Assembly: GCF_030813515.1 (NCBI RefSeq)
Contig: NZ_JAUSUK010000002.1
Span: 434,001 to 498,000, forward strand
Direction: 5' to 3'
From: Rhodopseudomonas julia
GTDB taxonomy: Bacteria > Pseudomonadota > Alphaproteobacteria > Rhizobiales > Afifellaceae
DNA length: 64,000 bases
This document shows positions 1 to 8,416 of the stretch, in pieces. The notes under the pieces are model-generated. The model searched no databases. It worked only from the letters and a program-made list of their open reading frames with translations, and was not told the DNA's origin. Each line of letters starts with the position of its first letter. The first letter of the stretch is position 1. The translations under genes and the position numbers were made by a program.

Positions 1-903
1 GCCGAGGACGGCGGAGCGCACGGCGGCGGAAACCCGGGTGCCGAGGGCGCGCTTGTCCTCAAAAAGCCGGACATTGGTGGAGACGCGCACATCGTCGAGG
101 AAGAGGGTCGCCGTGCCCTGGCTGCCGGCGGGCAGGCTTTCAGCGCGATAGACGAGGTCGTTGATCGTATCGATGAAGACGAGGTTCTGGTTGAGGAGAA
201 GGCCGCCGACGAGGGCGGCGGGGCCCTGCCCGGGTAGGCGCACGGGACTTGCCGAATGCACGACCATGCCGCGGGTTTCGGCCGTCTCGTCGGTCGGCAC
301 GGCGTTGGGCGTGTCGATGAGGGGGAGACGCGCCTGCGCGGCAAGCGCCGGCGAAATGGCGGCGAGCTCGTCGCCCGAAAAGATGTCGATCGCCGTCGTG
401 GGCTTGCCGGCAAGGGCCTTTTGGACGACCGGCCGGTCGCCCGAAAGGTTCGGGGCTGCGCCTGCGGGGGAGGTCGCGTGCACACCGTCGCCGGTGCTGA
501 CGAGATAGAGGAAATCGAGGCCGAGCGCCTTGCGGCTCTTCTCCAGATAGGCGGCGAGGGGGGCGGGGGCATCCGCCTCGATCACATCCCGGAATTCGGC
601 GGACCGGCCGAGCGCGTCGATCTCGTCGCCGGTCGTCTCCAGGATGCGGTTGAAATACTGGTCGGCGATGGTGAGGTCGCCATGCACCTTCGACTTCAGA
701 AGCTGGTCGAATTTCGCGTTCCAGCGAACGATGGTGACGCCGAGAAGAAGCGGCAGGATGACGAAGGTCGGCAAAAGCGCGATCGCCAGGAGGCGGAAGC
801 GAACGGAACGGTGGCGGCCGATTTTTTCGGGACTGGACCGCGCAAGGTCGGGCCGCGCAAGGTCGGGCTGCGCAAGAGCGGGCTGCGCCGGCTCAGACGT
901 CAT
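1..903 (-). CDS. Sensor histidine kinase, N-terminal part (cut by window edge)
   Basis: An open frame reads from ATG at 903 to the window edge with no stop, 301 codons. After an Ala/Pro/Leu/Asp-rich start containing a 15-bp repeat (about 840-890), there is one clear membrane segment (about residues 37-58) followed by a long extracytoplasmic region ending in VSTNVRLF. This matches the Cache-type sensing domain of two-component kinases; the kinase domains would lie outside the window. It starts 15 bp after the stop of the sigma54-type response regulator and on the same strand, so the two form a regulator-kinase pair. The ligand cannot be deduced. The kinase identity is inferred from the domain layout and the partner gene. 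Confidence 0.75.
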   Translation of the reverse strand, partial: MTSEPAQPALAQPDLARPDLARSSPEKIGRHRSVRFRLLAIALLPTFVILPLLLGVTIVRWNAKFDQLLKSKVHGDLTIADQYFNRILETTGDEIDALGRSAEFRDVIEADAPAPLAAYLEKSRKALGLDFLYLVSTGDGVHATSPAGAAPNLSGDRPVVQKALAGKPTTAIDIFSGDELAAISPALAAQARLPLIDTPNAVPTDETAETRGMVVHSASPVRLPGQGPAALVGGLLLNQNLVFIDTINDLVYRAESLPAGSQGTATLFLDDVRVSTNVRLFEDKRALGTRVSAAVRSAVLG

Positions 904-918
904 CTCAGCGGCCCCAGC

Positions 919-2364
919 TCAGATGTTCCAGGCTGAGCATTTGCGGTCGATGGTCTTGCGCGAGACGCCGAGACGGCGGGCGGCTTCGGCGCGGTTGCCG
1001 CCGGTCGCTTCGAGAATGCGCAGGATATGGCGGCGCTCCACCTCTTCGAGTGCTTCTCCGGGCTCGCCGGCGACTTCGGGGGCGTGCGCGCCTTCTGTGC
1101 CCGTGGCGGGATCGCCGCGAAATTCCGGCGGGAAGCGGCCGAGGATGAGCGAGCGCTCGATGAGGTTTCTGAGCTCGCGGACATTGCCGGGCCAGTCATA
1201 GGCGGCGAGGCCCGCGCGCACGGCGGCATCGATTTCGACCGGGGGCATGCCGAGCTGCTTCGACAGGCGCTGCATGAAGAGGGTGGCGAGCTCGATCACG
1301 TCCTCACCGCGGGCGGCGAGCGGCGGCATGGCGATCTGCATGACGTTGATGCGGTAGAAGAGATCGGTGCGGAAACGGCCCTCTTCGACAGCGGCTTCGA
1401 GGTCGGCATTGGTGGCAAAGATGAAGCGCACATCGACCGGCACCTCGCGCTCCGAGCCGACCGGGCGCACACGCCGGTCTTCGATCGTGCGCAGGAGCTT
1501 GCTCTGCATGGCCAGCGGCAGTTCGGCGATCTCGTCGAGAAAGAGCGTACCGCCATGGGCATGGATGAAGAGGCCCTCGCGGCCCGCATCGGCGCCGGTG
1601 AAGGCGCCTTTCAGATGGCCAAAAAGCTCCGCCTCCAGCATGTCGGTCGGCACGGCGGCGCAATTGACGGCGACGAAGGGCTTGTCGGCGCGCTCGGAGA
1701 GGGCGTGGATGGAGCGCGCCGCCACCTCCTTGCCCGTACCGGACTGGCCGGTGATGAGAACCGAGGTCGGCAGGGGCGCCACGCGGGCGATGGTGTCGCG
1801 CACCTCGCCGATGCCGGGGGAATGGCCGATCAGCTTGTCGCGCAGAAGCATGTGATCGGCGGTGGAGCGCAGTTCGTGGCGCAGGACATGGATTTCGCGC
1901 TGCAGACGGATGCGGTCGAGGCAGCGCGCGACGGCGTTGAGGATCTGGTTGGAGCGAAAGGGTTTCAGGACGAAATCGACGGCGCCGGCGCGCAGCGCCT
2001 GGATCGCCGTTTCGAGATCGGCATAGGCGGTGATCAGGATCGCATCGGCGAAAAGGCCGATCTCGCGCTGTTCTGTCAGCCATTCGACGCCGCTCTTGCC
2101 GGGCATGATGTTGTCGAGAATGACAACGTCGAAATGGTGCTCGTCGAGCCTTCTGGAGGCTTCGGTGGTGTCGGCCGCCTCTTCCAGGCGCTTGCAGCGG
2201 GGCTTCAGCGTGCGGACGAGAAAATTGCGCATGCCCGGCTCGTCGTCGACGACGAGGATCGAGGCCTGAGCGAGCCAGGGTCCGAATTCGGGAACGCGCG
2301 GCGCAGGCTCAACGCTGCGCGCGGCAGTGAGGCTCATGGGGCGAGGCTCATGGACGGTCCTCAA
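919..2364 (-). CDS. Sigma54-dependent response regulator (NtrC/DctD type)
   Basis: 481 aa. It has a receiver domain at about 34-150 with the acidic pair D40/D41 and a phospho-acceptor Asp near 84 (VVILDNIMPG). A central AAA+ domain carries Walker A GQSGTGKE and the GAFTGA loop that contacts sigma54. A Fis-type helix-turn-helix (NRAEAARRLGVSRKTIDRK) lies at the C-terminus. It activates sigma54 promoters when phosphorylated by the adjacent kinase. The start is chosen as TTG at 2364 because GAGGAAA lies six bases upstream; the in-frame ATG at 2337 has no good ribosome site. The regulator precedes its kinase, so both are probably co-transcribed. The target genes are not evident. Confidence 0.92.
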   Translation of the reverse strand: MRTVHEPRPMSLTAARSVEPAPRVPEFGPWLAQASILVVDDEPGMRNFLVRTLKPRCKRLEEAADTTEASRRLDEHHFDVVILDNIMPGKSGVEWLTEQREIGLFADAILITAYADLETAIQALRAGAVDFVLKPFRSNQILNAVARCLDRIRLQREIHVLRHELRSTADHMLLRDKLIGHSPGIGEVRDTIARVAPLPTSVLITGQSGTGKEVAARSIHALSERADKPFVAVNCAAVPTDMLEAELFGHLKGAFTGADAGREGLFIHAHGGTLFLDEIAELPLAMQSKLLRTIEDRRVRPVGSEREVPVDVRFIFATNADLEAAVEEGRFRTDLFYRINVMQIAMPPLAARGEDVIELATLFMQRLSKQLGMPPVEIDAAVRAGLAAYDWPGNVRELRNLIERSLILGRFPPEFRGDPATGTEGAHAPEVAGEPGEALEEVERRHILRILEATGGNRAEAARRLGVSRKTIDRKCSAWNI

Positions 2365-2427
2365 GCGGGTTTCCTCGGTTTCTCCCGAGGAGACCCCCCG
2401 AGAGAAATCGTTTTCTTGTTTGCAGCC
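2361..2427 (-). promoter_or_regulatory. Possible leader peptide and hairpin over the regulator's ribosome site
   Basis: A 22-codon open frame (MAANKKTISLGGSP...) starts at ATG 2427 on the minus strand, and its TGA overlaps the TTG start of the response regulator. The regulator's GAGG lies in a perfect CCTCGG/CCGAGG stem (2373-2390), and a competing TTTCTC/GAGAAA pairing would free it. This arrangement could couple or gate translation. No good ribosome site precedes the short frame, so it may be fortuitous. Confidence 0.3.
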
Positions 2428-2487
2428 ATGATGGGCACAAGCCGGCCGGAATGCAAAGAGCGGGCGGACAGTGCGTGTGGGAGGCGG

Positions 2488-3711
2488 CTAGTCCGCGAGC
2501 GAAGACGCGGCTTCGGCGTCGCTCTGGCGCGCGATCGTCTGGCGCACGAGGAGGTCGGTGTTGGGTGAGAAGCGCGCCTGGAGCGGCAGCATTGCGGCGC
2601 CCAGAACGCGGGCCATCGGCCCGACGGAGCCGGAGACGATCTCGGCGGGGGTGAGGCCGAGACGGTTGAAATGCTGCACCGCTTCGGCGAGGCGCTGGGT
2701 GATGCGGGTGCGCCAGGCCGGCGGCAGCAGGCCGTCGACCACGATCGTCTCAAAATCGATGACGCTCATGGCCGATATGACGGCGCGCGCCATTTCCTCC
2801 GCCGCCTGTGTCGCCCACGCGTCGAAGATCTTTGTAGCACCTGGAATGTCGTCGCCGCGCAGAAGCGCCTCGCCCGGGTCGATCCCCTCCTCGGTGAAGG
2901 CCTGTTGCAGCTGGATGATGGAGGCGGTGTGGATGAGCTGCTGCGGCGCGCCCGTGGCGCCTTGATGGGCGGTCGGCATGGAGCCGATGGCGCCGGCGTT
3001 GAACTGCTCGCCGCGATAGAGCTTGCCGTCGATGACGATGCCGCCACCGATGAAGGTGCCGAGATAAAGGTAAAGCGCACTGCGGCGGGTGACGGCATCG
3101 CCCAGGATCACTTCCGCGGCACAGGCGGCCGTCGCGTCGTTGTGGAGGGAGGCGGGGAGGCCGGTCGCCTCCTGCAAGGCGGCGGCGACATCGATGTCGC
3201 GCCAGGCGTCTAGGGCGCCCGGCGCCAAATCGAGTTCCGTCGCCCAGGCCTCAAGCTCGCTCGGCATGGCGATGCCGAGGCCGACGACGCGCTTTCTGGA
3301 GGAGGCGTCGAGGGAGGTGAGAAGATCGCTCGCCTGGGCGATGGCGAGACGGACCGTCTCCTCCGGCAAGGGCGCGTAATAGCTTTCCTGGGCGGAGCCG
3401 ATCACCTCGCCCAGAAGATTGACGAGGATCGCCTCGACGCTGCGGCGGCCGATCTTGACGCCGAGCGAGAAGGCGCCCTGCGGATTGGGTGCGATCGGGG
3501 TGGACGGCTGGCCGACCTGGCCGCGGACCTTGTCGCGCTTGATGAGGAGACCTTCGGCCAGGAGACGGTTGACGATGACGGAGGCGGCCTGGCCGGAGAG
3601 GCCGGTCTCGCGCGCGATCTCCGCCTTCGACAGGGCGCCGGCGCGCAAGAGCGCGTGGATGATCAGCCGCTCGTTGTAGGCGCGCAGCCCGGTTGTGTCT
3701 CCGCCTCGCAT
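2488..3711 (-). CDS. ROK-family transcriptional repressor
   Basis: 407 aa. An N-terminal winged helix (about 10-65, LSKAEIARETGLSGQAASVI) is followed by a ROK sugar-kinase-like domain (HNDATAAC, LGTFIGGGIVIDGKL, IDFETIVVDG). The CxCGxxGC zinc motif of many ROK proteins is absent. ROK repressors usually respond to a sugar or sugar phosphate. The gene is divergent from a fructokinase, and an AT-rich element upstream of it recurs on the promoter of the polyol transport operon (6665-6694). I infer that it represses its own gene, the fructokinase and the smo operon. The inducing ligand is unknown; fructose, a polyol or a phosphate of either is plausible. Confidence 0.9.
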   Translation of the reverse strand: MRGGDTTGLRAYNERLIIHALLRAGALSKAEIARETGLSGQAASVIVNRLLAEGLLIKRDKVRGQVGQPSTPIAPNPQGAFSLGVKIGRRSVEAILVNLLGEVIGSAQESYYAPLPEETVRLAIAQASDLLTSLDASSRKRVVGLGIAMPSELEAWATELDLAPGALDAWRDIDVAAALQEATGLPASLHNDATAACAAEVILGDAVTRRSALYLYLGTFIGGGIVIDGKLYRGEQFNAGAIGSMPTAHQGATGAPQQLIHTASIIQLQQAFTEEGIDPGEALLRGDDIPGATKIFDAWATQAAEEMARAVISAMSVIDFETIVVDGLLPPAWRTRITQRLAEAVQHFNRLGLTPAEIVSGSVGPMARVLGAAMLPLQARFSPNTDLLVRQTIARQSDAEAASSLAD

Positions 3712-4088
3712 CTCGCCGTGCCTTCGCAGTCCTTGCGGTTCGTCCTCTTGCGGCAGCGCAGGCTAGCCGAAAGAAAATTAAAAAACCAATGTGATTTAGT
3801 TATTGACTTTGAAGATCCGATGTGGATGGGTGCGTGAGCCATGGCTGCCGGTCAGGCGGCGCTGCGCTGCCTATCTCTGGGGGCCGGCTCGTGTGGAAGC
3901 CGCCGGCCCGAGCGCGGCGCCGCCCGCTCGCCCGGCCTGTCGAGTGCGGCTTGGGGCCATGTTCTATGGCCTAGGACGCGCGACCCGGCGGAAATGACAA
4001 GGCGGGGTGATAAGGCCTACAAAGAGGCCGCCGGAGGGGAGGAGAAGATGCAGCGAGGCTTCGTTCAAACCCCGGCGGGAGCGGCCTG
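3712..4088. other. Intergenic region between ROK repressor and fructokinase
   Basis: 377 bp divergent region. The part near the ROK gene (3769-3812) is strikingly AT-rich and contains the candidate ROK operator. The remainder is GC-rich and ends in purine-rich sequence with GGGAG eight bases before the fructokinase ATG. No supported gene or terminator is seen. Confidence 0.6.
3781..3808. promoter_or_regulatory. Candidate ROK operator, copy 1
   Basis: The stretch AAAACCAATGTGATTTA continues into GTTATTGAC. It matches the element at 6667-6693 almost base for base (AAAA-Y-CAA-W-GTGATTTA-K-TTA-TTGAC), with a one-base gap near the end. Two such AT-rich copies in very GC-rich DNA, both next to linked polyol/fructose genes, point to one regulator, most likely the adjacent ROK protein. 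Confidence 0.6.
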
Positions 4089-5033
4089 ATGTTCGTCGTC
4101 TGCGGCGAGGCGCTCTGGGATCTTTACGGTTCGGACAAGGGCGAAGGGCTCTCCTTTGACGCGCGCATCGGCGGATCGCCTTTCAACGTCGCCGTGGGGC
4201 TCGCCCGCCTCGACCAGGAGGCGGCGCTTTTCACGGGACTTTCGACGGATCTTTTGGGCGAGAAGCTCTTTGCGGCGCTCAAGACCGAAGGTGTGGAGAC
4301 CGGATTTCTTCTGCGCTCCAGCCGACGCACGACCTTGAGCCTGGTGACGCTCGGCAAAGACGGCTCGCCCTCTTACGCGTTTTATGGAGACGGGGCGGCG
4401 GACCGGGCCGTCAACCTTTCCGATCTGCCGGTCTTCAGTCGCGACATCTGGGGCGTGCATGCCGGCTCGTTTTCGCTTGTCACCGAGCCGATCGGCACGA
4501 GCCTCCTGTCGCTTCTGGGGCGAGAGGCGGGCGAGCGGCTGGTGACGCTCGATCCCAATGTGCGGCTCAATGTGGAGCCGGATCTCGCGCTCTGGCGCGA
4601 ACGCCTGGACGCCTTCCTGCCGACGACGGATCTCGTCAAGGTGAGCGAGGAGGATCTGGGGCTTCTTTATCCGAGCGCGCCGCCGGCCGAGACCGCCGAG
4701 CGCTGGCGCGCCGCGGGCGCGACCCTGGTCGTCGTCACCTATGGCCGGGAAGGGGCGGAAGCCTTCGGTTCATTCGGACGCGTGTCCGTCAAAGGCTCCG
4801 AGGTCGACGTGGTCGATACGGTCGGCGCTGGCGACAGCTTCATGGCCGCCTTGATTGCCGGCCTGGCGGAGCGCTCGACGAAATCGCGCGAGGCGCTTTC
4901 CAGGCTGCGCCGGGACGAGGTGGAGGCGCTCATCGCCTTTGCCACTGAGGCCGCCGGCATCACCTGCGGACGCCGCGGTGCCGATCCGCCCCGGCGGGCG
5001 GAGCTTGGTGCGGCCGCCAGCCAGGACGGGTGA
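4089..5033 (+). CDS. Fructokinase (PfkB family)
   Basis: 314 aa cytoplasmic sugar kinase. The N-terminal substrate region (FVVCGEALWDLY, GGSPFNVAVGLARL) and the C-terminal PfkB signature DTVGAGDSFMAALIAG with the catalytic Asp are intact. The family phosphorylates fructose to fructose 6-phosphate with ATP. The role fits the neighbourhood: the smo/mtlK operon 2 kb downstream oxidises sorbitol and mannitol to fructose. GGGAG lies eight bases before the ATG. It is divergent from the ROK repressor and probably under its control. Another PfkB substrate, such as 2-keto-3-deoxygluconate, cannot be excluded, but the sequence near GGSPFNVA is typical of fructokinases. Confidence 0.88.
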   Translation: MFVVCGEALWDLYGSDKGEGLSFDARIGGSPFNVAVGLARLDQEAALFTGLSTDLLGEKLFAALKTEGVETGFLLRSSRRTTLSLVTLGKDGSPSYAFYGDGAADRAVNLSDLPVFSRDIWGVHAGSFSLVTEPIGTSLLSLLGREAGERLVTLDPNVRLNVEPDLALWRERLDAFLPTTDLVKVSEEDLGLLYPSAPPAETAERWRAAGATLVVVTYGREGAEAFGSFGRVSVKGSEVDVVDTVGAGDSFMAALIAGLAERSTKSREALSRLRRDEVEALIAFATEAAGITCGRRGADPPRRAELGAAASQDG

Positions 5034-5098
5034 TGGAGGTTTTCGGGCGGCCGTTTTACGGGCGGTCCGGGGATGGCCGGCCGCCGGAGATCGGCAAA

Positions 5099-5350
5099 TC
5101 AGGCGCGGGAGCGGCCGTAGGCACCCTCATAGGCCACGCGGCGGATCTCGCTGCGGTCAAAGCCCATATCGGCGAGGTCGCGGTCACGATAGCCTTCCAG
5201 CTCGCGAACGAGTTCGCCGTACTGGTAGCGCTGCTTCACGGATGTCCAGGCGCGCGAGAAGAGGGTGCGGGCGCCTTCGCCCATCGATACGGTCGAGGCC
5301 GGTGCGCTGAGGGGCCCGGAGGCGGGGCGTGCGAGAGTGAGGGTCTTCAT
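5099..5350 (-). CDS. DUF1127 (YjiS-like) small protein
   Basis: 83 aa. The C-terminal half carries the DUF1127 signature: an aromatic/basic helix, then LVRELEGYRDRDLADMGF followed by RSEIRRVAYEGAYG. These short Arg-rich proteins are common in alphaproteobacteria; some family members take part in small-RNA-linked carbon and phosphate adaptation. No specific role can be read here. It is divergent from a LysR regulator. The ribosome site reads GGAGAAGCCAC just before ATG. Confidence 0.88.
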   Translation of the reverse strand: MKTLTLARPASGPLSAPASTVSMGEGARTLFSRAWTSVKQRYQYGELVRELEGYRDRDLADMGFDRSEIRRVAYEGAYGRSRA

Positions 5351-5644
5351 GTGGCTTCTCCATCATGGGACGGCAGGGGGAATTGCCGTCTGAAATTCCG
5401 GTTCGTGTGCCGGCAGCATGCCTTCGGTGGCTTTTGCCGGCCTGTGTTGCAGTGCGGTGGTTGCTTGCAGCCGTTCTTTGGTGCGCTTCCACGAACCCGT
5501 TTTTATCTTGATGGTGTCGGGCCCTACGCCGACATTGCGGCGCATCATAATCGTGCTGTGTTGCACAAATAATGACGGCGGAGGCGCTTGCGAAGGCGTC
5601 CTTGGGTCAAAGGGGCTGTGACCCAGCTGCAAAGCCGAGGTGTG
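5351..5644. other. Divergent promoter region, DUF1127 / LysR
   Basis: 294 bp without a gene. An AT-richer patch at about 5536-5575 contains the small dyad TGTG-TTG-CACA, a plausible LysR-type site, although no T-N11-A box can be assigned firmly. GAGG lies about six bases before the LysR ATG at 5645. Confidence 0.4.
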
Positions 5645-6556
5645 ATGGAACTTCCGAGCCAGATGATCCTGTTTGCGACCGTGGTCGAGAGTGAGAGCTT
5701 TTCGGCGGCCGCCCGCTCGCTCGGCCTGACGCCATCGGCCGTCAGCCGGCAGATCGGCTTTCTGGAGGATCGCCTGAAGGTAAGGCTTCTCAACCGCAGC
5801 AAGCACGGCCTGTCGCTGACAGAGGAGGGGCGCGCCTTCTACGAGCGCTGCGCCGATCTCGCGGCCAGGGTGTCGGAGGCGGAAAACCTTGCCACCGCGA
5901 TCAGCGGTCAGCCGGTCGGGGTGTTGCGGGTCGCAGCCACCGTCGCCTTCGCCAAGGCGCAGCTTCTGCCGATCATGCCGGAGTTCATGGCGCGCTATCC
6001 GGAGCTCAAAGTCTCGCTCGAGGTGACGGACCGCCCGATCGATCTCGCGGCGGAGGGGATCGACGTCGCCATCCGCTTCACCGAGCAGGTGGAGGACAGT
6101 TTTGCGGTGGCGCGCAAGCTTGCCCGCAACCGGCGGGTGATCTGTGCCGCGCCGGCCTATCTCAAGCGCGCCGGCACGCCGACGACGCGCCAGGATCTCG
6201 CGCATCACAATTGCCTGCGCCTGTCGACGGTGACGCGCTGGAACGACTGGCATCTGGAAGGGGCGGAGGGGACCGATCCCGTTCCGCTCACCGGCAATTT
6301 CGAGGCCAACAGCGCCGATGCGATCTATCACGCGACGCTTTCAGGCCTCGGGATCGCCCGGCTTTCGACCTATCTCGTCGGCGAGGATATCAAGGCCGGG
6401 CGGCTCGTCAGGCTCCTGCCGGATTATGCCGACGACGGGTCGGACATTCTGGCGCTCTATTCGGAGAAGCGGAATCTGTCGCCGCGGGTGCGCGCGTTCA
6501 TCGATTATCTGAGTGCACATTTCGGCAGCGTGCCGCCCTGGGAGCGCGAAGAATAG
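5645..6556 (+). CDS. LysR-family transcriptional regulator
   Basis: 303 aa. The N-terminal winged helix (residues 1-60, FSAAARSLGLTPSAVSRQIGFLEDRL) is classic LysR. The effector domain (about 88-295) contains IDVAIRFTEQ and resembles the GcvA/DsdC-like group that often acts on divergent genes. The start at ATG 5645 is chosen because GAGG precedes it and residue 1 then aligns with the family (MELPSQMILFATVVES). It is divergent from the DUF1127 gene and upstream of the smo operon, but the smo promoter carries a ROK-type site rather than an obvious LysR site. Its target is unknown. Confidence 0.9.
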   Translation: MELPSQMILFATVVESESFSAAARSLGLTPSAVSRQIGFLEDRLKVRLLNRSKHGLSLTEEGRAFYERCADLAARVSEAENLATAISGQPVGVLRVAATVAFAKAQLLPIMPEFMARYPELKVSLEVTDRPIDLAAEGIDVAIRFTEQVEDSFAVARKLARNRRVICAAPAYLKRAGTPTTRQDLAHHNCLRLSTVTRWNDWHLEGAEGTDPVPLTGNFEANSADAIYHATLSGLGIARLSTYLVGEDIKAGRLVRLLPDYADDGSDILALYSEKRNLSPRVRAFIDYLSAHFGSVPPWEREE

Positions 6557-6937
6557 ATGCGCCCTGCCGCATCAGGAAACTTGAGAGTTTCAATTTCGTA
6601 GGGCTGTGCGACAATGCGGCTAAGTTACCGGAAGGACAGGATTTATTCTGCGCTTGCGTTAATTGCAAAATCAAAGTGATTTATTTATTTGACAGCGGCA
6701 AACCCGCGTGATCTAGTCTTCCGCAAGTTGCCGTCGGGTCTTTCCCTTCGCGCTTCTGACGACAATTTAGATATCCGAAGATGAGGCGGAGGCCGCGGTT
6801 TCGCGCAACTTCGTCCTTAATGTCCGTGCCTTTCGGCGCGGGCAGAGGGATGCGATCTCGACATCCGATGTCGCGTCTTTCCTGTATTGATAAGCCGCGC
6901 GGCCTTTGGGCCGAAGACGCGGAACGGAGGAAACCTG
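6557..6937. other. Upstream region of the smo operon
   Basis: 381 bp without a supported gene. It holds the AT-rich operator/promoter at 6665-6717 and a long untranslated leader of about 220 bases before the smoE ATG. GGAACGGAGG lies seven bases upstream of that ATG. Confidence 0.6.
6665..6717 (+). promoter_or_regulatory. smo promoter with overlapping ROK-type operator
   Basis: TTGACA (6689-6694), 17 bases, then TCTAGT (6712-6717) form a good sigma70-like promoter. The -35 box is the right end of the AT-rich element AAAATCAAAGTGATTTA...TTTGAC shared with the ROK gene upstream region. A protein bound there would block the -35 box, which implies repression. Confidence 0.6.
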
Positions 6938-8251
6938 ATGAGACGCTCCATTTGGGCGGTCGGCGCTGTATCCGCCGTCGCCTTCACTGCCGCCGCTCAT
7001 GCCGAAACGATCACGATCGCCACCGTCAACAACGGCGACATGATCCGCATGCAGAAGCTCGCCGAGGATTTCACCAAAAATCATCCCGATATCCAGTTGG
7101 AATGGGTGACTTTGGAAGAAAACGTGCTGCGCCAGCGCGTGACGACGGATATCGCCACCAAGGGCGGTCAGTACGACGTCATGACCATCGGCAATTACGA
7201 GGTGCCGATCTGGGCGAAGCAGAATTGGCTCGTCGCTCTCGACGACATGCCGGACGGCTATGATGCCGACGATATCCTGCCGGCGATCCGCAGTGCGCTG
7301 ACCTATGAGGACAAGCTCTACGCGGCGCCGTTCTACGGGGAATCGGCGATGGTCATGTACCGCACCGACCTTGCCGAGAAGGCCGGCGTGGAGATCCCCG
7401 ATCAGCCGACCTGGTCGGATATCCAAAAAGCCGCCGAGGCGATGACGGACAAATCGAACGACGTCTACGGCATCTGTCTGCGCGGCAAGCCGGGCTGGGG
7501 CGAGAACATGGCGTTCTTGACGGCCATGGCGAATTCCTACGGCGCGGCCTGGTTCGACAAGGACTGGAAGGCCCAGCTCGACAGCCCGGAATGGAAAGCG
7601 GCGGTCAACGACTATCTGACCATGATGAACGATTACGGGCCTCCAGGAGCCTCCTCGAACGGCTTCAACGAGAACCTGTCGCTCTTCCAGCAGGGCAAAT
7701 GCGGCATCTGGATCGATGCGACGGTGGCTGCCTCGTTCGTGACCGACCCCGATGAATCGACGGTCGCCGACAAGGTCGCCTTCGCGCAATTCCCGAACAA
7801 GGAAGGCGTCGACAACCACGGCAATTGGCTGTGGTCGTGGAATCTCGCCATTCCGACCTCGACGGATTCAGAGGATGCCGCCAAGCAGTTCATCGCCTGG
7901 GCGACGTCGAAGGATTACACGAAGCTCGTCGCCGAGAACGAAGGCTGGCGCGCCGCACCTCCGGGAACCCGCACCTCGCTCTATGAGAACGAGGAGTATC
8001 AGAAGGCGGCGCCCTTCGCGGAAATGACGCTGAATTCCATGCAGGCGGCGACGCCTGACAAGCCGTCCGTTCAGGACGTGCCGTATACGGGCGGACAGTT
8101 CGTCGCCATTCCGGAATTCCAGGGCATCGGCACGGCCGTCGGACAGATGTTCTCTGCCGCTCTCGCCGGTCAGATGAGTGCGGATCAGGCGATCCAGAAC
8201 GCCCAACAGCTGACGACCCGCGAAATGGCGAAGGCCGGCTATCCGAAGTGA
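6938..8251 (+). CDS. smoE: Polyol (sorbitol/mannitol) ABC transporter substrate-binding protein
   Basis: 437 aa periplasmic solute-binding protein of the CUT1 family. A Sec signal peptide (MRRSIWAVGAVSAVAFTAAA, cleavage near AHA-ET) leads into ITIATVNNGDMIRMQKL. The start is at ATG 6938 behind GGAACGGAGG; earlier in-frame starts would put extra residues before the signal peptide. The operon content (two permeases, ATPase, sorbitol and mannitol dehydrogenases) is the same as the Rhodobacter smo operon and defines the substrate class. It is followed by two stem-loops before smoF, which usually keep the binding protein more abundant than the permeases. Confidence 0.88.
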   Translation: MRRSIWAVGAVSAVAFTAAAHAETITIATVNNGDMIRMQKLAEDFTKNHPDIQLEWVTLEENVLRQRVTTDIATKGGQYDVMTIGNYEVPIWAKQNWLVALDDMPDGYDADDILPAIRSALTYEDKLYAAPFYGESAMVMYRTDLAEKAGVEIPDQPTWSDIQKAAEAMTDKSNDVYGICLRGKPGWGENMAFLTAMANSYGAAWFDKDWKAQLDSPEWKAAVNDYLTMMNDYGPPGASSNGFNENLSLFQQGKCGIWIDATVAASFVTDPDESTVADKVAFAQFPNKEGVDNHGNWLWSWNLAIPTSTDSEDAAKQFIAWATSKDYTKLVAENEGWRAAPPGTRTSLYENEEYQKAAPFAEMTLNSMQAATPDKPSVQDVPYTGGQFVAIPEFQGIGTAVGQMFSAALAGQMSADQAIQNAQQLTTREMAKAGYPK

Positions 8252-8299
8252 TGCGCCGCGCGTGATCGGCCGCATATCGTCGGCCGTACGCAATTGCCT

Positions 8300-8374
8300 G
8301 GGGCGGTCTCCTTCGATGTGACCGCTCCGACATGATCGGCACGGACGGATGTCCCTCTGGCGTCCGCCCGTGCC
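8300..8374 (+). terminator. Two stem-loops between smoE and smoF
   Basis: GGGGCGGTC (8300-8308) pairs with GACCGCTCC (8320-8328). GGCACGG (8338-8344) pairs with CCGTGCC (8368-8374), which is followed by TTCTTC. The second looks like a weak intrinsic terminator or mRNA-stabilising hairpin that lowers expression of the downstream permeases relative to smoE. Confidence 0.5.
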
Positions 8375-8416
8375 TTCTTCACCGGCTCGTTTCTCATCGC
8401 CCGAAAGGGTTCGCTC

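Noticed and set aside
1027-2568. 513-codon open frame on the plus strand opposite the response regulator
   Set aside because: It is antisense to a gene with complete REC, AAA+ and HTH domains; its translation is Gly/Asp/Arg-rich with no domain. High GC makes such antisense frames common; similar ones opposite smoK, dehydratase, thiolase and proA regions were dropped for the same reason.
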